This document shows, piece by piece, positions 15,990 to 23,721 of a stretch of 34,725 nucleotides of DNA. A model generated the notes under the pieces. It saw only the letters and a program-made list of their open reading frames with translations, had not been told where the DNA came from and ran no database searches. The stretch spans positions 1-34,725 of IMG/VR virus record IMGVR_UViG_3300027734_000187, one strand, 5' to 3'. Every line of letters starts with the position of its first letter. The first letter of the stretch is position 1. A program made the translations under genes and the position numbers. This DNA comes from a virus.

Positions 15990-16456
15990 TTGTCCTGTCC
16001 ATCGACCCAGGCTTGAGTGGCGCATTGGCGGTGTTTGACGGGCACGATCTCATTGCCGTTTTGGATATGCCTACCCACGAACTTACCCGCAACGGCAAAG
16101 CAAAGAGGCAGATAGCTGCTGCTGATTTGGCAGGTGTGTTTTGTCAATACGATCCTCGCCACGTCATTGTTGAGAAGGTATCCGCAATGCCAGGGCAGGG
16201 GGTGACATCAATGTTTAGCTTTGGGCGCAGCCTTGGCATCATTGAGGGCATTGTGGCGGCCTACAACATACCCGTCACCTACGTCATGCCTAGCGTATGG
16301 ACAAAGGGCATAGGCCGTGGTGCAGGCAAGGACGCATCACGCGCCAGAGCCTGCGAGCTGTATCCAAGTCACCAGAAATCCTTTGCACGGGTCAAGGATG
16401 ACGGGCGCGCTGATGCCGTGCTCATTGGCGCTTGGTATCTGAAGGGAAACAAGTGA
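15986..16456 (+). CDS. RuvC-like Holliday junction resolvase
   Basis: A 156-residue RNase H-fold nuclease. The first acidic residue is D7 in LSIDPGLSGALAVFD. E63 lies in HVIVEKVSAMPGQGV, the SMFSFGRS segment is at 75-82, and the last acidic group is D138/D139/D143 (VKDDGRADAVLIG). It should resolve branched DNA from replication or recombination before packaging, in the cytoplasm. The start at ATG 15986 overlaps the previous stop, and a longer start upstream lies inside the regulator gene. It is slightly shorter than bacterial RuvC. High confidence in family. Confidence 0.85.
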   Translation: MIVLSIDPGLSGALAVFDGHDLIAVLDMPTHELTRNGKAKRQIAAADLAGVFCQYDPRHVIVEKVSAMPGQGVTSMFSFGRSLGIIEGIVAAYNIPVTYVMPSVWTKGIGRGAGKDASRARACELYPSHQKSFARVKDDGRADAVLIGAWYLKGNK

Positions 16457-16650
16457 GCTTGCAAGACCTACGAACCCTACGCGAGCACGCCGTGTACCTG
16501 GCAACGCAACTGGAGCAAGAGCGCAACGCATCACGCGATAAGACCGAATTCCTGAAGCGCCTGGTGCATCCAGAGGACCTTGGCCACTGCGTAACGTCCG
16601 AGGTACGCAACCTTGCTTACCAATTACTCATCAACGAAAGCCCCGAATGA
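16453..16650 (+). CDS. Small helical protein of replication operon
   Basis: A 65-residue protein started at GTG 16453, which overlaps the previous stop (GTGA) and has GAAGGG upstream. An in-frame ATG at 16432 is also possible. It is highly charged and helical (LQDLRTLREHAVYLATQLEQ, then RNASRDKTEFLKRL). It is coupled to the nuclease gene by ATGA. It may be a partner of a replication or recombination enzyme. Function unknown. Confidence 0.55.
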   Translation: MSLQDLRTLREHAVYLATQLEQERNASRDKTEFLKRLVHPEDLGHCVTSEVRNLAYQLLINESPE

Positions 16651-17741
16651 AACAATTAATCCTTCGTCCATCATCCGCAGCTCGCTGGATCGCCTGCCCT
16701 GCATCAGCTCGCCTGTCCCTAAAAGTACCCTACGAGGAGTCAGGTGAGGCGGCAAAGATAGGCACTGCCATTCACTCGCTGTCTGAGACTTGCTGGCAGC
16801 TAGATCAGGACCCGATGGACTTTGTAGGTAAGGTCATTGAAGGCATCACAATGACTACGGAGAACGCTGAATTCGCACTCGCGCACATCCGCATGGTGGC
16901 TGCACTGGAGAAGGAACTAGGCACTATTAAGGTGGAGCAATTCGGGGTCGCGTTCTCCAACGACCTGGTCAGGGTTGCTGGTACTGCTGACGTTGTTGCC
17001 TTCAATGAGGACAAGTCGATACTGGAAATTGCGGACTTAAAAACAGGTCGGCAGTGGGTGGACGCTGACTCCCCACAGATGAAGATTTACGCATTGGGCG
17101 TGCTCAAGAAATATCTGAGTCATTCCTTTGAAATTATCAGACTTACGATTGTGCAGCCCCAGACAGGCGATAACCGAACGCACATAATGACAGCAACAGA
17201 GCTGCACGAGTGGGCTGATAACGTGCTCATGCCTGCGGTAAACGCTGCCGTGAAGGATACAACCGAACCCACACCATCCAAAGAAGCCTGCCAATACTGC
17301 CCCGCTAAGATGATCTGTCCCGCGCAGACCAAGGCGCTGGCCGCGGTCCCCGTGGCTGCTGACATCACAACCCTGACGCCGGACCAGGTATCGGACTTGC
17401 TGGACAAGGCGGAACTGGTAGAGGACTTCATCACTGCGCTGCGTAAGCAGGCCACCAAGACGCTGGAAGCGGGTGGTGTTCTGCGCGGCTGGCAGATGGC
17501 GCCTAAACGTCCCACCAGGCAGTGGACTAAGGACTCGGACGCTGTCCAGGTGCTGCTGTCTGCTGGCATACCCGAGACGCAACTTTACGAGACATCAATC
17601 ATTTCGCCTGCTGCCGCAGACAAGATTCTGGGCAAGGACAGGAAACAAGTTTTGGATAGTGTGACCAAGAAGGTTTCTTCTGGACTCACGTTATCCAAAT
17701 CCCGTGGGCTTGGCGAGAGCACAGCCCTACTACAACTCTGA
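16647..17741 (+). CDS. PD-(D/E)XK nuclease with Fe-S cluster (DUF2800-like)
   Basis: A 364-residue nuclease related to Cas4/AddB-type exonucleases. Core residues are D115 (GTADVV), D130-x-K132 (LEIADLKTG) and the QMKIYALG helix near 144-151. Four Cys (C17 in RWIACPAS, and C215, C218, C224 in CQYCPAKMIC) are placed as in 4Fe-4S nucleases. The N-terminus (LRPSSAARWIACPAS) fits DUF2800. It probably processes DNA ends for recombination with the SSB encoded next. It could also degrade host DNA. High confidence in fold. Confidence 0.85.
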   Translation: MKQLILRPSSAARWIACPASARLSLKVPYEESGEAAKIGTAIHSLSETCWQLDQDPMDFVGKVIEGITMTTENAEFALAHIRMVAALEKELGTIKVEQFGVAFSNDLVRVAGTADVVAFNEDKSILEIADLKTGRQWVDADSPQMKIYALGVLKKYLSHSFEIIRLTIVQPQTGDNRTHIMTATELHEWADNVLMPAVNAAVKDTTEPTPSKEACQYCPAKMICPAQTKALAAVPVAADITTLTPDQVSDLLDKAELVEDFITALRKQATKTLEAGGVLRGWQMAPKRPTRQWTKDSDAVQVLLSAGIPETQLYETSIISPAAADKILGKDRKQVLDSVTKKVSSGLTLSKSRGLGESTALLQL

Positions 17742-17761
17742 AAACTGAAAGCTAAACGCAA

Positions 17762-18337
17762 ATGCTAAATCTATCTTCATCATCCGGCTCTGGAAACTAC
17801 ATCCGGTTCTCGCCCCAAGCTAATGCCTGGACCAACAACAACAACGAGGAGATCGAACTCAAAAAAGTAGTGTTCGACATCGACAACATTAAGACAGGCT
17901 GGCTCTTGCTAGGTGTCGGTGTACGCGATTGGGTCCAAGACGAATCTGTCGGCAAGAAAGGGCCGCAGCCCAGCCCCGAACACAAGCGAGGTTTCCAGGT
18001 GGTGCTGTACAACAAAGAGATCGGTGCTGCCGAGTGGTCATCTAACGGCGTAGGCCCAAACATGGGGCTGGAGCAGATGTACAAGGCTTGCGCTGCCGAG
18101 CGTGCCGCTAACCCTAGCAAGCTGCCTGTGCTGGAGTACGGTCACTCTAAGGCCGAGAAGATTGGTAAGGGTACGACACGGATACCAATTTTCGTATTAA
18201 AGGGTTGGGTTGCCCGTCCTGCTGGATTGGATGCGGTAGCCGAGGAAGTAGCCTTTGAGCCAGCGCCAGTAGTGCAGCCGGTACGCAAGGCAGCTCCCAA
18301 GCCCGTGGAAGTGGTAGAGGATGACGAGATTTTCTAA
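17762..18337 (+). CDS. Phage single-stranded DNA-binding protein
   Basis: A 191-residue protein. Residues 1-150 look like an OB-type beta domain (LKKVVFDIDNIKTGWLLLGV, GFQVVLYNKEIGAAEWSSNG). The Pro/Val-rich C-terminal tail ends in the acidic-aromatic tip EDDEIF, the hallmark of SSB proteins that recruit partners. It lies between the nuclease and the primase-helicase. A strong terminator follows directly. It should coat single strands at the fork. Strength lies in tip and context, because the core sequence is not like E. coli SSB. Confidence 0.75.
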   Translation: MLNLSSSSGSGNYIRFSPQANAWTNNNNEEIELKKVVFDIDNIKTGWLLLGVGVRDWVQDESVGKKGPQPSPEHKRGFQVVLYNKEIGAAEWSSNGVGPNMGLEQMYKACAAERAANPSKLPVLEYGHSKAEKIGKGTTRIPIFVLKGWVARPAGLDAVAEEVAFEPAPVVQPVRKAAPKPVEVVEDDEIF

Positions 18338-18353
18338 GCGTTAGACTGAACGC

Positions 18354-18385
18354 GCCGGTGGGTTGATCTCCACCGGCTTTTTTTT
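18354..18385 (+). terminator. Rho-independent terminator after SSB gene
   Basis: Perfect 8-bp stem GCCGGTGG/CCACCGGC with an 8-base loop, followed by eight T. It lies 17 bases after the SSB stop and 26 bases before the primase-helicase ATG. Read-through or a promoter in that short gap is needed for the downstream gene. Confidence 0.9.
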
Positions 18386-18410
18386 CCCCTCGAATAACGA
18401 GAACGAATAA

Positions 18411-20417
18411 ATGGACACAGAAACAATAGCCAAGGCGCTGGGTAATGCCAAGCAGGTCAACGGGCAGTGGGTGTGCTCATGCCCCGTACCTGGCCACGGC
18501 AGAGGGAACGGCGACAAGAACCCCAGCCTGTCGATCACCGAGTCGGAGGGAAAGGTTCTGTTTCACTGTCACGGCGGCTGCGACCAGCGGGACGTGTTCG
18601 ACGCTGTCAGGGAGCGCAACCTGCTGCCCACCACACCTAAACGTGAGGAGATTAGCTTCACCCAGCACCAGGCTCCGGTACTGGAGAAGGAATGGCTGTA
18701 CAGGTCGGAGGACGGCGATGTCCTGTTTACCAAGCGCAGGTACAAGACTAACGACGCCAAGGGTAAGACGTACTCCATACACCGCGTGGACGCCGCGGGG
18801 AAGCGCATTGCCGGACTCAAGGACACTCGCATAGTGCCGTACCAGCTACCGGAACTCTTGGACGCTAAGACCGCAGGCCGTGCCATCTACCTGGTGGAGG
18901 GTGAAAAGGCAGCGGACGCCTTAGTAAGCATTGGCGCCATAGCCACCACGTCACACACGGGTGCAGGCAGTTGGCCAGCCGAGATAACGCAGTACTTCGC
19001 AGGCGCCAACATAGTGGTCATACCGGACAACGACGAGCCAGGTAGACAGTACGCCAGGCGTGCAATACAGAACCTGCTACCTGTGGCCAAGTCAATCCGG
19101 TACTTGGACCTGGACCTGATGGTAGAGGGGGATGACGCGCACGAGTGGGTGCACCACATGAAGGGTACGCGCAAGGAACTTGCGGAGATGGCAAAGCAGG
19201 CGCCGATCATCACTAAGGAGATGCCTGTCACAGACAGCGAACAATTAACAGAAACAACGCAAACAGAGCAAGAAGCCTACAACCCGACGCCGCAGCTCCT
19301 CAACATCGAGGCATGGGACACCATCAAGGATGAGCCTGTCAGGTGGATCATTGAGAACGTATTACCGGAGGGTGGGTTCTCGGCACTCTACGGACCACCT
19401 GGCAGTTTCAAGAGCTTTATCGCACTCGATTTAGCCGAGGCGGTGGCCACCGGCAGGCAGTGGATGGGTAACCAGGTAACGAACCCTGGTGCGGTCCTGT
19501 ACATAGCGGGAGAAGGCCATGGAGGTATCGGGGCGCGTATCAAAGCCTGCAAGATCAACCACCAGACTCAGGACGGGGCCGAAATCTACGTCATACGCTA
19601 CCAGTTGAACCTGAGATCAAGCGCGGATGACTTCAACCTGTTGATGGAGTCAATTGACAGCCTGATAGAGCGCACAGGCATAGAGCTGCGCCTGGTGCAG
19701 ATAGATACCCTTGCCAGAGCCTTCGGCGGCGGCAACGAGAACGACAGCCAGGACATGGGCGCATTCATCCATAACGCAGGCAGGTTACAGCGCAAACTGG
19801 ACTGCGCTTTGATGGTTTTGCACCATAGTGGCAAGGACGCCACTAAAGGATTGAGGGGTCATTCAAGCCTATTAGGCGCTGTGGATACGCAGTTGGAGCT
19901 GCAAAAGCTCGTCAATGATGACCTTAAAGAAGGCGTCGCTGGCCAAGGAATCCTCACCATAAGTAAGCAAAAGGATGGCCAGGACAACCTTAAATTTGGC
20001 TTTGAGATGGTCCAAATCAACATTAACCAGGACAAGGAAAGCGCATTAGGGCTGGACGAAAACGTCTCTTTAGCGGTCAGGGAGCAGCAGGAAAACATCG
20101 ACCAGCAGCACAAGAAATCCAAGGTTCCGCCGCCAAGGACAGGTCGTGGAGGTGTCCAAAAGTTGGTTCTGAACGCACTGCATAAGGCAATTAAGGAGCA
20201 TGGAGAGATGCGGGATAGTGCTGGAAAACGCAATAAATCGGTTCACGTTGACCAGTGGAGAGCAGCTTTTTATGCTACCCAGATCGACGAAACAACGGCA
20301 AAAAAGGACTTTGATCGGTGCTTTCAAACCCTACAAACCGCTGAAAAGGCAGATGTTTTCGCTCCTTATGCGTGGGTGATTTACAGCGATGATGACCAAA
20401 ACGATAGTGACTTTTAG
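18411..20417 (+). CDS. Primase-helicase (TOPRIM plus RecA-like ATPase)
   Basis: A 668-residue fusion. Residues 20-57 form a zinc-finger primase start (C22, C24, H29, then FHCHGGC). TOPRIM is near 155-215, with YLVEGEKAADAL and VVIPDNDEPGR. A RecA/RepA-like helicase spans about 300-550. Its Walker A is GPPGSFKS near 328-335, the Walker B region is LVQIDTLARAFGGG near 426, and sensor-like LHHSGKDATKGLRGHSSLLG lies near 470. It should prime and unwind at the fork. The C-terminal 100 residues are charged and may bind DNA. A candidate origin follows directly. Confidence 0.9.
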   Translation: MDTETIAKALGNAKQVNGQWVCSCPVPGHGRGNGDKNPSLSITESEGKVLFHCHGGCDQRDVFDAVRERNLLPTTPKREEISFTQHQAPVLEKEWLYRSEDGDVLFTKRRYKTNDAKGKTYSIHRVDAAGKRIAGLKDTRIVPYQLPELLDAKTAGRAIYLVEGEKAADALVSIGAIATTSHTGAGSWPAEITQYFAGANIVVIPDNDEPGRQYARRAIQNLLPVAKSIRYLDLDLMVEGDDAHEWVHHMKGTRKELAEMAKQAPIITKEMPVTDSEQLTETTQTEQEAYNPTPQLLNIEAWDTIKDEPVRWIIENVLPEGGFSALYGPPGSFKSFIALDLAEAVATGRQWMGNQVTNPGAVLYIAGEGHGGIGARIKACKINHQTQDGAEIYVIRYQLNLRSSADDFNLLMESIDSLIERTGIELRLVQIDTLARAFGGGNENDSQDMGAFIHNAGRLQRKLDCALMVLHHSGKDATKGLRGHSSLLGAVDTQLELQKLVNDDLKEGVAGQGILTISKQKDGQDNLKFGFEMVQININQDKESALGLDENVSLAVREQQENIDQQHKKSKVPPPRTGRGGVQKLVLNALHKAIKEHGEMRDSAGKRNKSVHVDQWRAAFYATQIDETTAKKDFDRCFQTLQTAEKADVFAPYAWVIYSDDDQNDSDF

Positions 20418-20448
20418 GGTGTTTTATAGCTTGCAGATTTGGGTTTGG

Positions 20449-20588
20449 AAAAATGGAAGAAAAATGGAAGAAGTCAATGCAAATGGGGAAATATGAAAAC
20501 TGGAAAAATGGGAAAAATGGAAGAAAAATGGAAGAAAAATGGAAAAAAACAGTGTTTCGGCATAGATTTGGCGGGAATGGAAAAATGG
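20449..20588. repeat. Iteron-like AAAAATGG array, candidate origin
   Basis: Seven exact copies of AAAAATGG start at 20449, 20460, 20504, 20513, 20524, 20535 and 20581. Several are 11 bases apart, about one helical turn. The strand is almost all purine. The array sits directly after the primase-helicase gene and before a strong hairpin. Iterons plus an AT-rich tract are typical of replication origins. One plus-strand frame is open through the array, but its Lys/Trp repeat product is low-complexity and probably not a gene. Confidence 0.5.
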
Positions 20589-20623
20589 GAGAGCGTATGT
20601 CTTGATATACGCTCCCATTTTTT
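20582..20623. terminator. Strong hairpin with T-run
   Basis: Arms AAAATGGGAG-AG-CGTAT (20582-20598) and ATACGCTCCCATTTT (20607-20621) pair over 15 bp with one 2-base bulge and an 8-base loop. T residues follow, and A residues precede it. It could terminate transcription from either side and insulate the replication and packaging units. It could also be a structural part of an origin. Confidence 0.75.
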
Positions 20624-20655
20624 CCTCCGCACAATGCCCAGAATCGGAGGACCAT

Positions 20656-21303
20656 GTGGCAACTAAAAAACTTAAATCTTTGGCGATTAACCCGCCAGCA
20701 ATGCCAGCATATCCAGCAGACAAGTTTGACGTGTTTAAAAACGCGGTCATGGTTGAGCTGGCTAATCGGAAGAATACCCATGATGCTAAATGGGGTATTG
20801 ATAGGCTGGTCTGGTTGGTGGATAGCGAGCTACGCGAAAAGGTGTGGCTGCAACTGGAGAGGGTTTGGCAGGCCCAGGAAGATCGGGACGACGAAAAGCT
20901 CAACAAGGCGGTCAGGGGTATGTGCAAGGCGTACCAGGCGATGGAGACCTGGGCTGCAGACAACGGGGTTAGCGAACTTCCAGACCTGGGGCAGATCGAG
21001 CACCAGCGCGAGGATGGAACAGTTTTCGTGATCGTGCCCGATGAGCGTGCCAAGGCGCTGTACTGCCAGCAGTGGCCAGGATCAACCGACAGGGACGTCT
21101 GGACGGCGGCAGAGGTTGCGATAATCCTAGCCAAGCAGGCAGGCGGTCAGCTGGGAGAGATCAAGCGGCTGTGGCCAGAGAGCAAGCTGGTGGCGGTCGG
21201 TGGTCCAAGCGGGTTCGATGACATGGTCAACGACCTGGACATGAGCAAACCGAGCACGCTGCCGAAACTGTTCGACACAAAGGCTTTTAAAGGGGCTAGA
21301 TGA
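20656..21303 (+). CDS. Unknown protein upstream of terminase
   Basis: A 215-residue protein started at GTG 20656, five bases after GGAGG. The frame is open to 20602, but an upstream ATG would fall inside the hairpin. The sequence is helical and charged (VKNDKWGIDRLVWLVDS-like region near 45-60, and KVWLQLERVWQAQEDRDDEK). A beta part follows (DGTVFVIVPDERAKALYCQQ), then a helix-turn-helix-like TAAEVAIILAKQAGGQLGEI. It lies at the head of the terminase cluster and may be a packaging or late regulatory protein. No family recognised. Confidence 0.65.
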   Translation: MATKKLKSLAINPPAMPAYPADKFDVFKNAVMVELANRKNTHDAKWGIDRLVWLVDSELREKVWLQLERVWQAQEDRDDEKLNKAVRGMCKAYQAMETWAADNGVSELPDLGQIEHQREDGTVFVIVPDERAKALYCQQWPGSTDRDVWTAAEVAIILAKQAGGQLGEIKRLWPESKLVAVGGPSGFDDMVNDLDMSKPSTLPKLFDTKAFKGAR

Positions 21304-21380
21304 TGCGTAGAAGCGATTATGTGGGGCTGGGCATGGGTATGGTGCTTGGGCGCGCTATTTTGCGTTGGAGGGCTTTCTAA
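21303..21380 (+). CDS. Tiny coupled ORF (25 residues)
   Basis: 25 codons joined to both neighbours. Its ATG shares a base with the upstream stop (TGATG), and its TAA shares a base with the terS start (TAATG). TTAAAGGGG lies just upstream. The product MRRSDYVGLGMGMVLGRAIL is basic, then Gly/Met-rich and hydrophobic. It could be a micro-membrane protein or simply a translational relay into terS. Coding status is uncertain. Confidence 0.4.
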   Translation: MRRSDYVGLGMGMVLGRAILRWRAF

Positions 21381-21817
21381 TGGCTGGGCAACCGAAAAAG
21401 ACTAGCGACCTAGCGGTGCTGGACTCGCTCCAGGTCGAGGAGATCGTGGCCATGTTCGAGGCCGGCAAGTCAACGGCGCGGATATGCGAGGCACTTGGAA
21501 TCGGGCGAAGGGCATTGGAAATATGGTGCGATATGCCCGATAACGAGCATAAAATTGCTCGCGCGCGCGCCCGTGCAGCAGATGTGCTCGCTTGCCAGAC
21601 GCTGGAGATCGCTGACCAGGCGGCGCCGGAGGAGAGCAACCTGGCTAGAGTGCGCATACAGACGCGCCAGTGGGTAGCAGAGCGCTGGAAGCCTGGCGTC
21701 TACGCCCAGCAGCGCGGTCCCGCGGTCAACATCTCCATTGGCGGCCTGCGCCTCGATGCGCTGCGCCATGTCGAGGTGGTGCAGGACGCTGACAACGTCC
21801 AGCAGGTCTGTGGATAA
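21380..21817 (+). CDS. terS: Terminase small subunit
   Basis: A 145-residue DNA-recognition subunit of the packaging motor. The helix-turn-helix is at about residues 20-50 (VEEIVAMFEAGKSTARICEA then LGIGRRALEIW). An Arg/Ala helix follows (ARARARAADVLACQTLEIAD), then RIQTRQWVAERWKPGVYA, typical of small terminases. It lies immediately before the large subunit. The ATG at 21380 is chosen by TAATG coupling, although the frame is open five codons upstream. The TAA stop forms the end of a perfect DnaA box. Confidence 0.85.
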   Translation: MAGQPKKTSDLAVLDSLQVEEIVAMFEAGKSTARICEALGIGRRALEIWCDMPDNEHKIARARARAADVLACQTLEIADQAAPEESNLARVRIQTRQWVAERWKPGVYAQQRGPAVNISIGGLRLDALRHVEVVQDADNVQQVCG

Positions 21818-21893
21818 CCATGTCTCAAGTGTCTCTACTTTATACGACGGGCATTATGTTAAGTTGTTTAGCCTGTGACTATCCTGTGGATAA
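21809..21893 (+). promoter_or_regulatory. Pair of perfect DnaA boxes
   Basis: TGTGGATAA, the complement of the consensus DnaA box TTATCCACA, occurs at 21809-21817 (overlapping the terS stop) and at 21885-21893. The copies are in the same direction, 76 bases apart. They could recruit host DnaA, or they could be part of a packaging site. Two 9-mers in 34 kb might also be partly chance. Confidence 0.4.
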
Positions 21894-21963
21894 CTTACCA
21901 CTGTACGCTGGGTACTGGCCCGTCCGGCTGGCTCCAGTGGCCGCGACCCCCCCCCTTTGCTTT

Positions 21964-22008
21964 GGCGGCGGGGGCGGCAACTGCTGCACCTAAACAGACA
22001 CCGCCGCC
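21964..22008 (+). promoter_or_regulatory. GC hairpin abutting terL start
   Basis: The 191-base terS-terL gap has no gene. GGCGGCGG (21964-21971) can pair with CCGCCGCC (22001-22008), which ends at the base before the terL ATG. A run of nine C lies just upstream (21947-21955), and no ribosome site is visible. The fold could limit terL translation. The region is also a plausible site for a packaging signal. Confidence 0.4.
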
Positions 22009-23529
22009 ATGACCCCGACCCCCCTACCCGTGTCACCGACACCGCCCTCTGCCAAAAAAAAAATAAAAACTGTGCCAACTATCGCGTCCACTGTCACCGA
22101 GATGACAGAGGCACAAGGCGAGCAGTCCAAGAACCCGTTTATTGAGTGGGCGAAGAAGTACTACCGCAACCCTGTGCTCTTTGTCCAGGAGGTGCTCAAT
22201 ACGGAGCCTGACCCCTGGCAGAAGGAATTTCTGATGCACATTGCCAAGGGTGAGCGCAGGATCAGCGTCCGGTCGGGACATGGCGTAGGCAAGAGCACGG
22301 CAGCAGCCTGGGCGATTATTTGGTATGCGTTCCTACGCTTTCCCGTCAAGATTGTGCTCACGGCGCCGACCAGCTCGCAGCTGTATGACGCTTTATTCGC
22401 GGAGCTAAAGCGCTGGGTGAAGGCATTACCGCCGACATTGCAAGACCAGCTGGAGGTTAAGCAAGACCGGATCGAGTTTAAGGAGTACCCAAACGAGGCG
22501 TTTATCAGCGCCAGGACCAGCAGGGCCGAGCAGCCGGAAGCGTTACAGGGTGTACACAGCGAGCACGTCATGCTGGTGGCAGACGAGGCCAGCGGTATCC
22601 CCGAGCAGGTGTTCGAGGCTGCGGCAGGTTCCATGTCCGGCCACAGCGCTGTAACTTTGTTACTAGGTAATCCGGTAAGGTCCAGTGGTTTCTTCTTTGA
22701 CACACATAACCGTTTGGCGGGTGATTGGATCACGATGAAGGTTTCGTGCGCGGACTCGCCCCGCGTCTCGGAGGCTTACATCGAGGAGATGAAGTCTAGG
22801 TATGGCGAGGAGAGCAACGCGTACCGCATTCGCGTGCTGGGTGAGTTTCCCAGGAGCGATGACGACACCGTTATCCCGATGGAGTTATTGGAGATGGCCA
22901 CACAGCGGGACGTGGCGCCAAGCGTCAGCGCAAGGTTAGTGTGGGGATTGGACGTGGCCAGGTTCGGCTCTGACCGTAGCGCACTTTGCAAGCGCCAGGG
23001 CAACGCGGTGACCGAGCCGATTAAGACGTGGAAGAATTTGGACCTAATGCAACTGACGGGTGCGATTGTTTCCGAGTATGAGGTGCTGATGCCGAGCCAG
23101 CGTCCGCACGAGATACTGGTGGACTCTATTGGTTTGGGTGCTGGCGTGGTTGACCGGCTGCGCGAGCTGAACCTGCCGGCGCGGGGTATCAATGTCTCCG
23201 AGAGTCCAGCGATGGGCGGTACGTACAGGAACTTGAAGGCAGAGTTATGGCACAAGGCCAAGGCGTGGTTGGAGCAGCGTGACTGCACCATGCCCAAGGA
23301 TGACCTGTTGATCTCGGAGCTGGCCACCGTGCGGTATTCGTTTACGAGCAGCGGCAAGATTCAGATTGAGGGTAAGGACGAGATCAGGAAGCGCGGGTTA
23401 GCGAGTCCCGATAGGGCAGACGCGTTTTGCTTGACGTTTGCAAGTGACGCGATAACGGGTGCGTTTGGCTCTGCGTCCAGCAATAAGTGGGGGCAGTCAC
23501 TGCGCAGGAACATACCCCGCGTAGCATAA
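22009..23529 (+). CDS. terL: Terminase large subunit
   Basis: A 506-residue packaging ATPase and headful/cos nuclease. Walker A is RSGHGVGKS at 88-96, and Walker B is VMLVADEAS near 187-195. A coupling LLLGNPVRSSGFFF region follows. The RNase H-like nuclease has its acidic residues in GLDVARFGSD (near 313), VDSIGLGAGVVD (near 370) and SPDRADAFCL (near 466). The first 30 residues are Pro/Thr/Lys-rich and poorly supported. No ribosome site precedes 22009, and ATG 22102 is an alternative start. A stop in frame at 21991 rules out a longer form. Confidence 0.92.
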   Translation: MTPTPLPVSPTPPSAKKKIKTVPTIASTVTEMTEAQGEQSKNPFIEWAKKYYRNPVLFVQEVLNTEPDPWQKEFLMHIAKGERRISVRSGHGVGKSTAAAWAIIWYAFLRFPVKIVLTAPTSSQLYDALFAELKRWVKALPPTLQDQLEVKQDRIEFKEYPNEAFISARTSRAEQPEALQGVHSEHVMLVADEASGIPEQVFEAAAGSMSGHSAVTLLLGNPVRSSGFFFDTHNRLAGDWITMKVSCADSPRVSEAYIEEMKSRYGEESNAYRIRVLGEFPRSDDDTVIPMELLEMATQRDVAPSVSARLVWGLDVARFGSDRSALCKRQGNAVTEPIKTWKNLDLMQLTGAIVSEYEVLMPSQRPHEILVDSIGLGAGVVDRLRELNLPARGINVSESPAMGGTYRNLKAELWHKAKAWLEQRDCTMPKDDLLISELATVRYSFTSSGKIQIEGKDEIRKRGLASPDRADAFCLTFASDAITGAFGSASSNKWGQSLRRNIPRVA

Positions 23530-23559
23530 TTGGCGTAATTAATTTCTAGGAGTGAAATC

Positions 23560-23721
23560 ATGAAGATGACCAAGGCACAGAAGAAAGTTGGCAAGGTGAT
23601 GCATGAATTTAAGACCGGAGGCTTGCACTCTGGACCAGGCGGCAAAGTAGTGAAGAATCCACGCCAGGCGGTGGCTATTGCTTTGAGTTCTGCTGGAATA
23701 AAGCAGAAGAAAAAAAGCTAA
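23560..23721 (+). CDS. DUF6496-like small protein
   Basis: A 53-residue basic protein with AGGAG before the ATG. The motif KVMHEFKTGGLHSGPGGKVV, followed by NPRQAVAIALSSAG, matches my recollection of DUF6496, a family common in phages and environmental bacteria. The Lys-rich ends suggest nucleic acid or virion binding. The last 47 bases overlap the 3' end of an antisense HNH gene, so the HNH insertion has run into this gene's end. Function unknown. Confidence 0.75.
   Translation: MKMTKAQKKVGKVMHEFKTGGLHSGPGGKVVKNPRQAVAIALSSAGIKQKKKS

Noticed and set aside
17037-17582. 181-residue minus-strand ORF
   Set aside because: Shadow of the PD-(D/E)XK nuclease gene, which has clear motifs.
20439-20666. 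75-residue ORF through the AAAAATGG array
   Set aside because: It is Lys/Trp-repeat low complexity created by the DNA repeats, runs through the hairpin, and has no ribosome site.
20654-21031. 125-residue ORF in another frame, from an ATG overlapping the GTG at 20656
   Set aside because: Composition is that of a shifted frame (many Arg, Trp, Cys), and the GTG frame gives a coherent longer protein. Dual coding is possible but unsupported.
22161-22733. 190-residue minus-strand ORF
   Set aside because: Shadow of terL.
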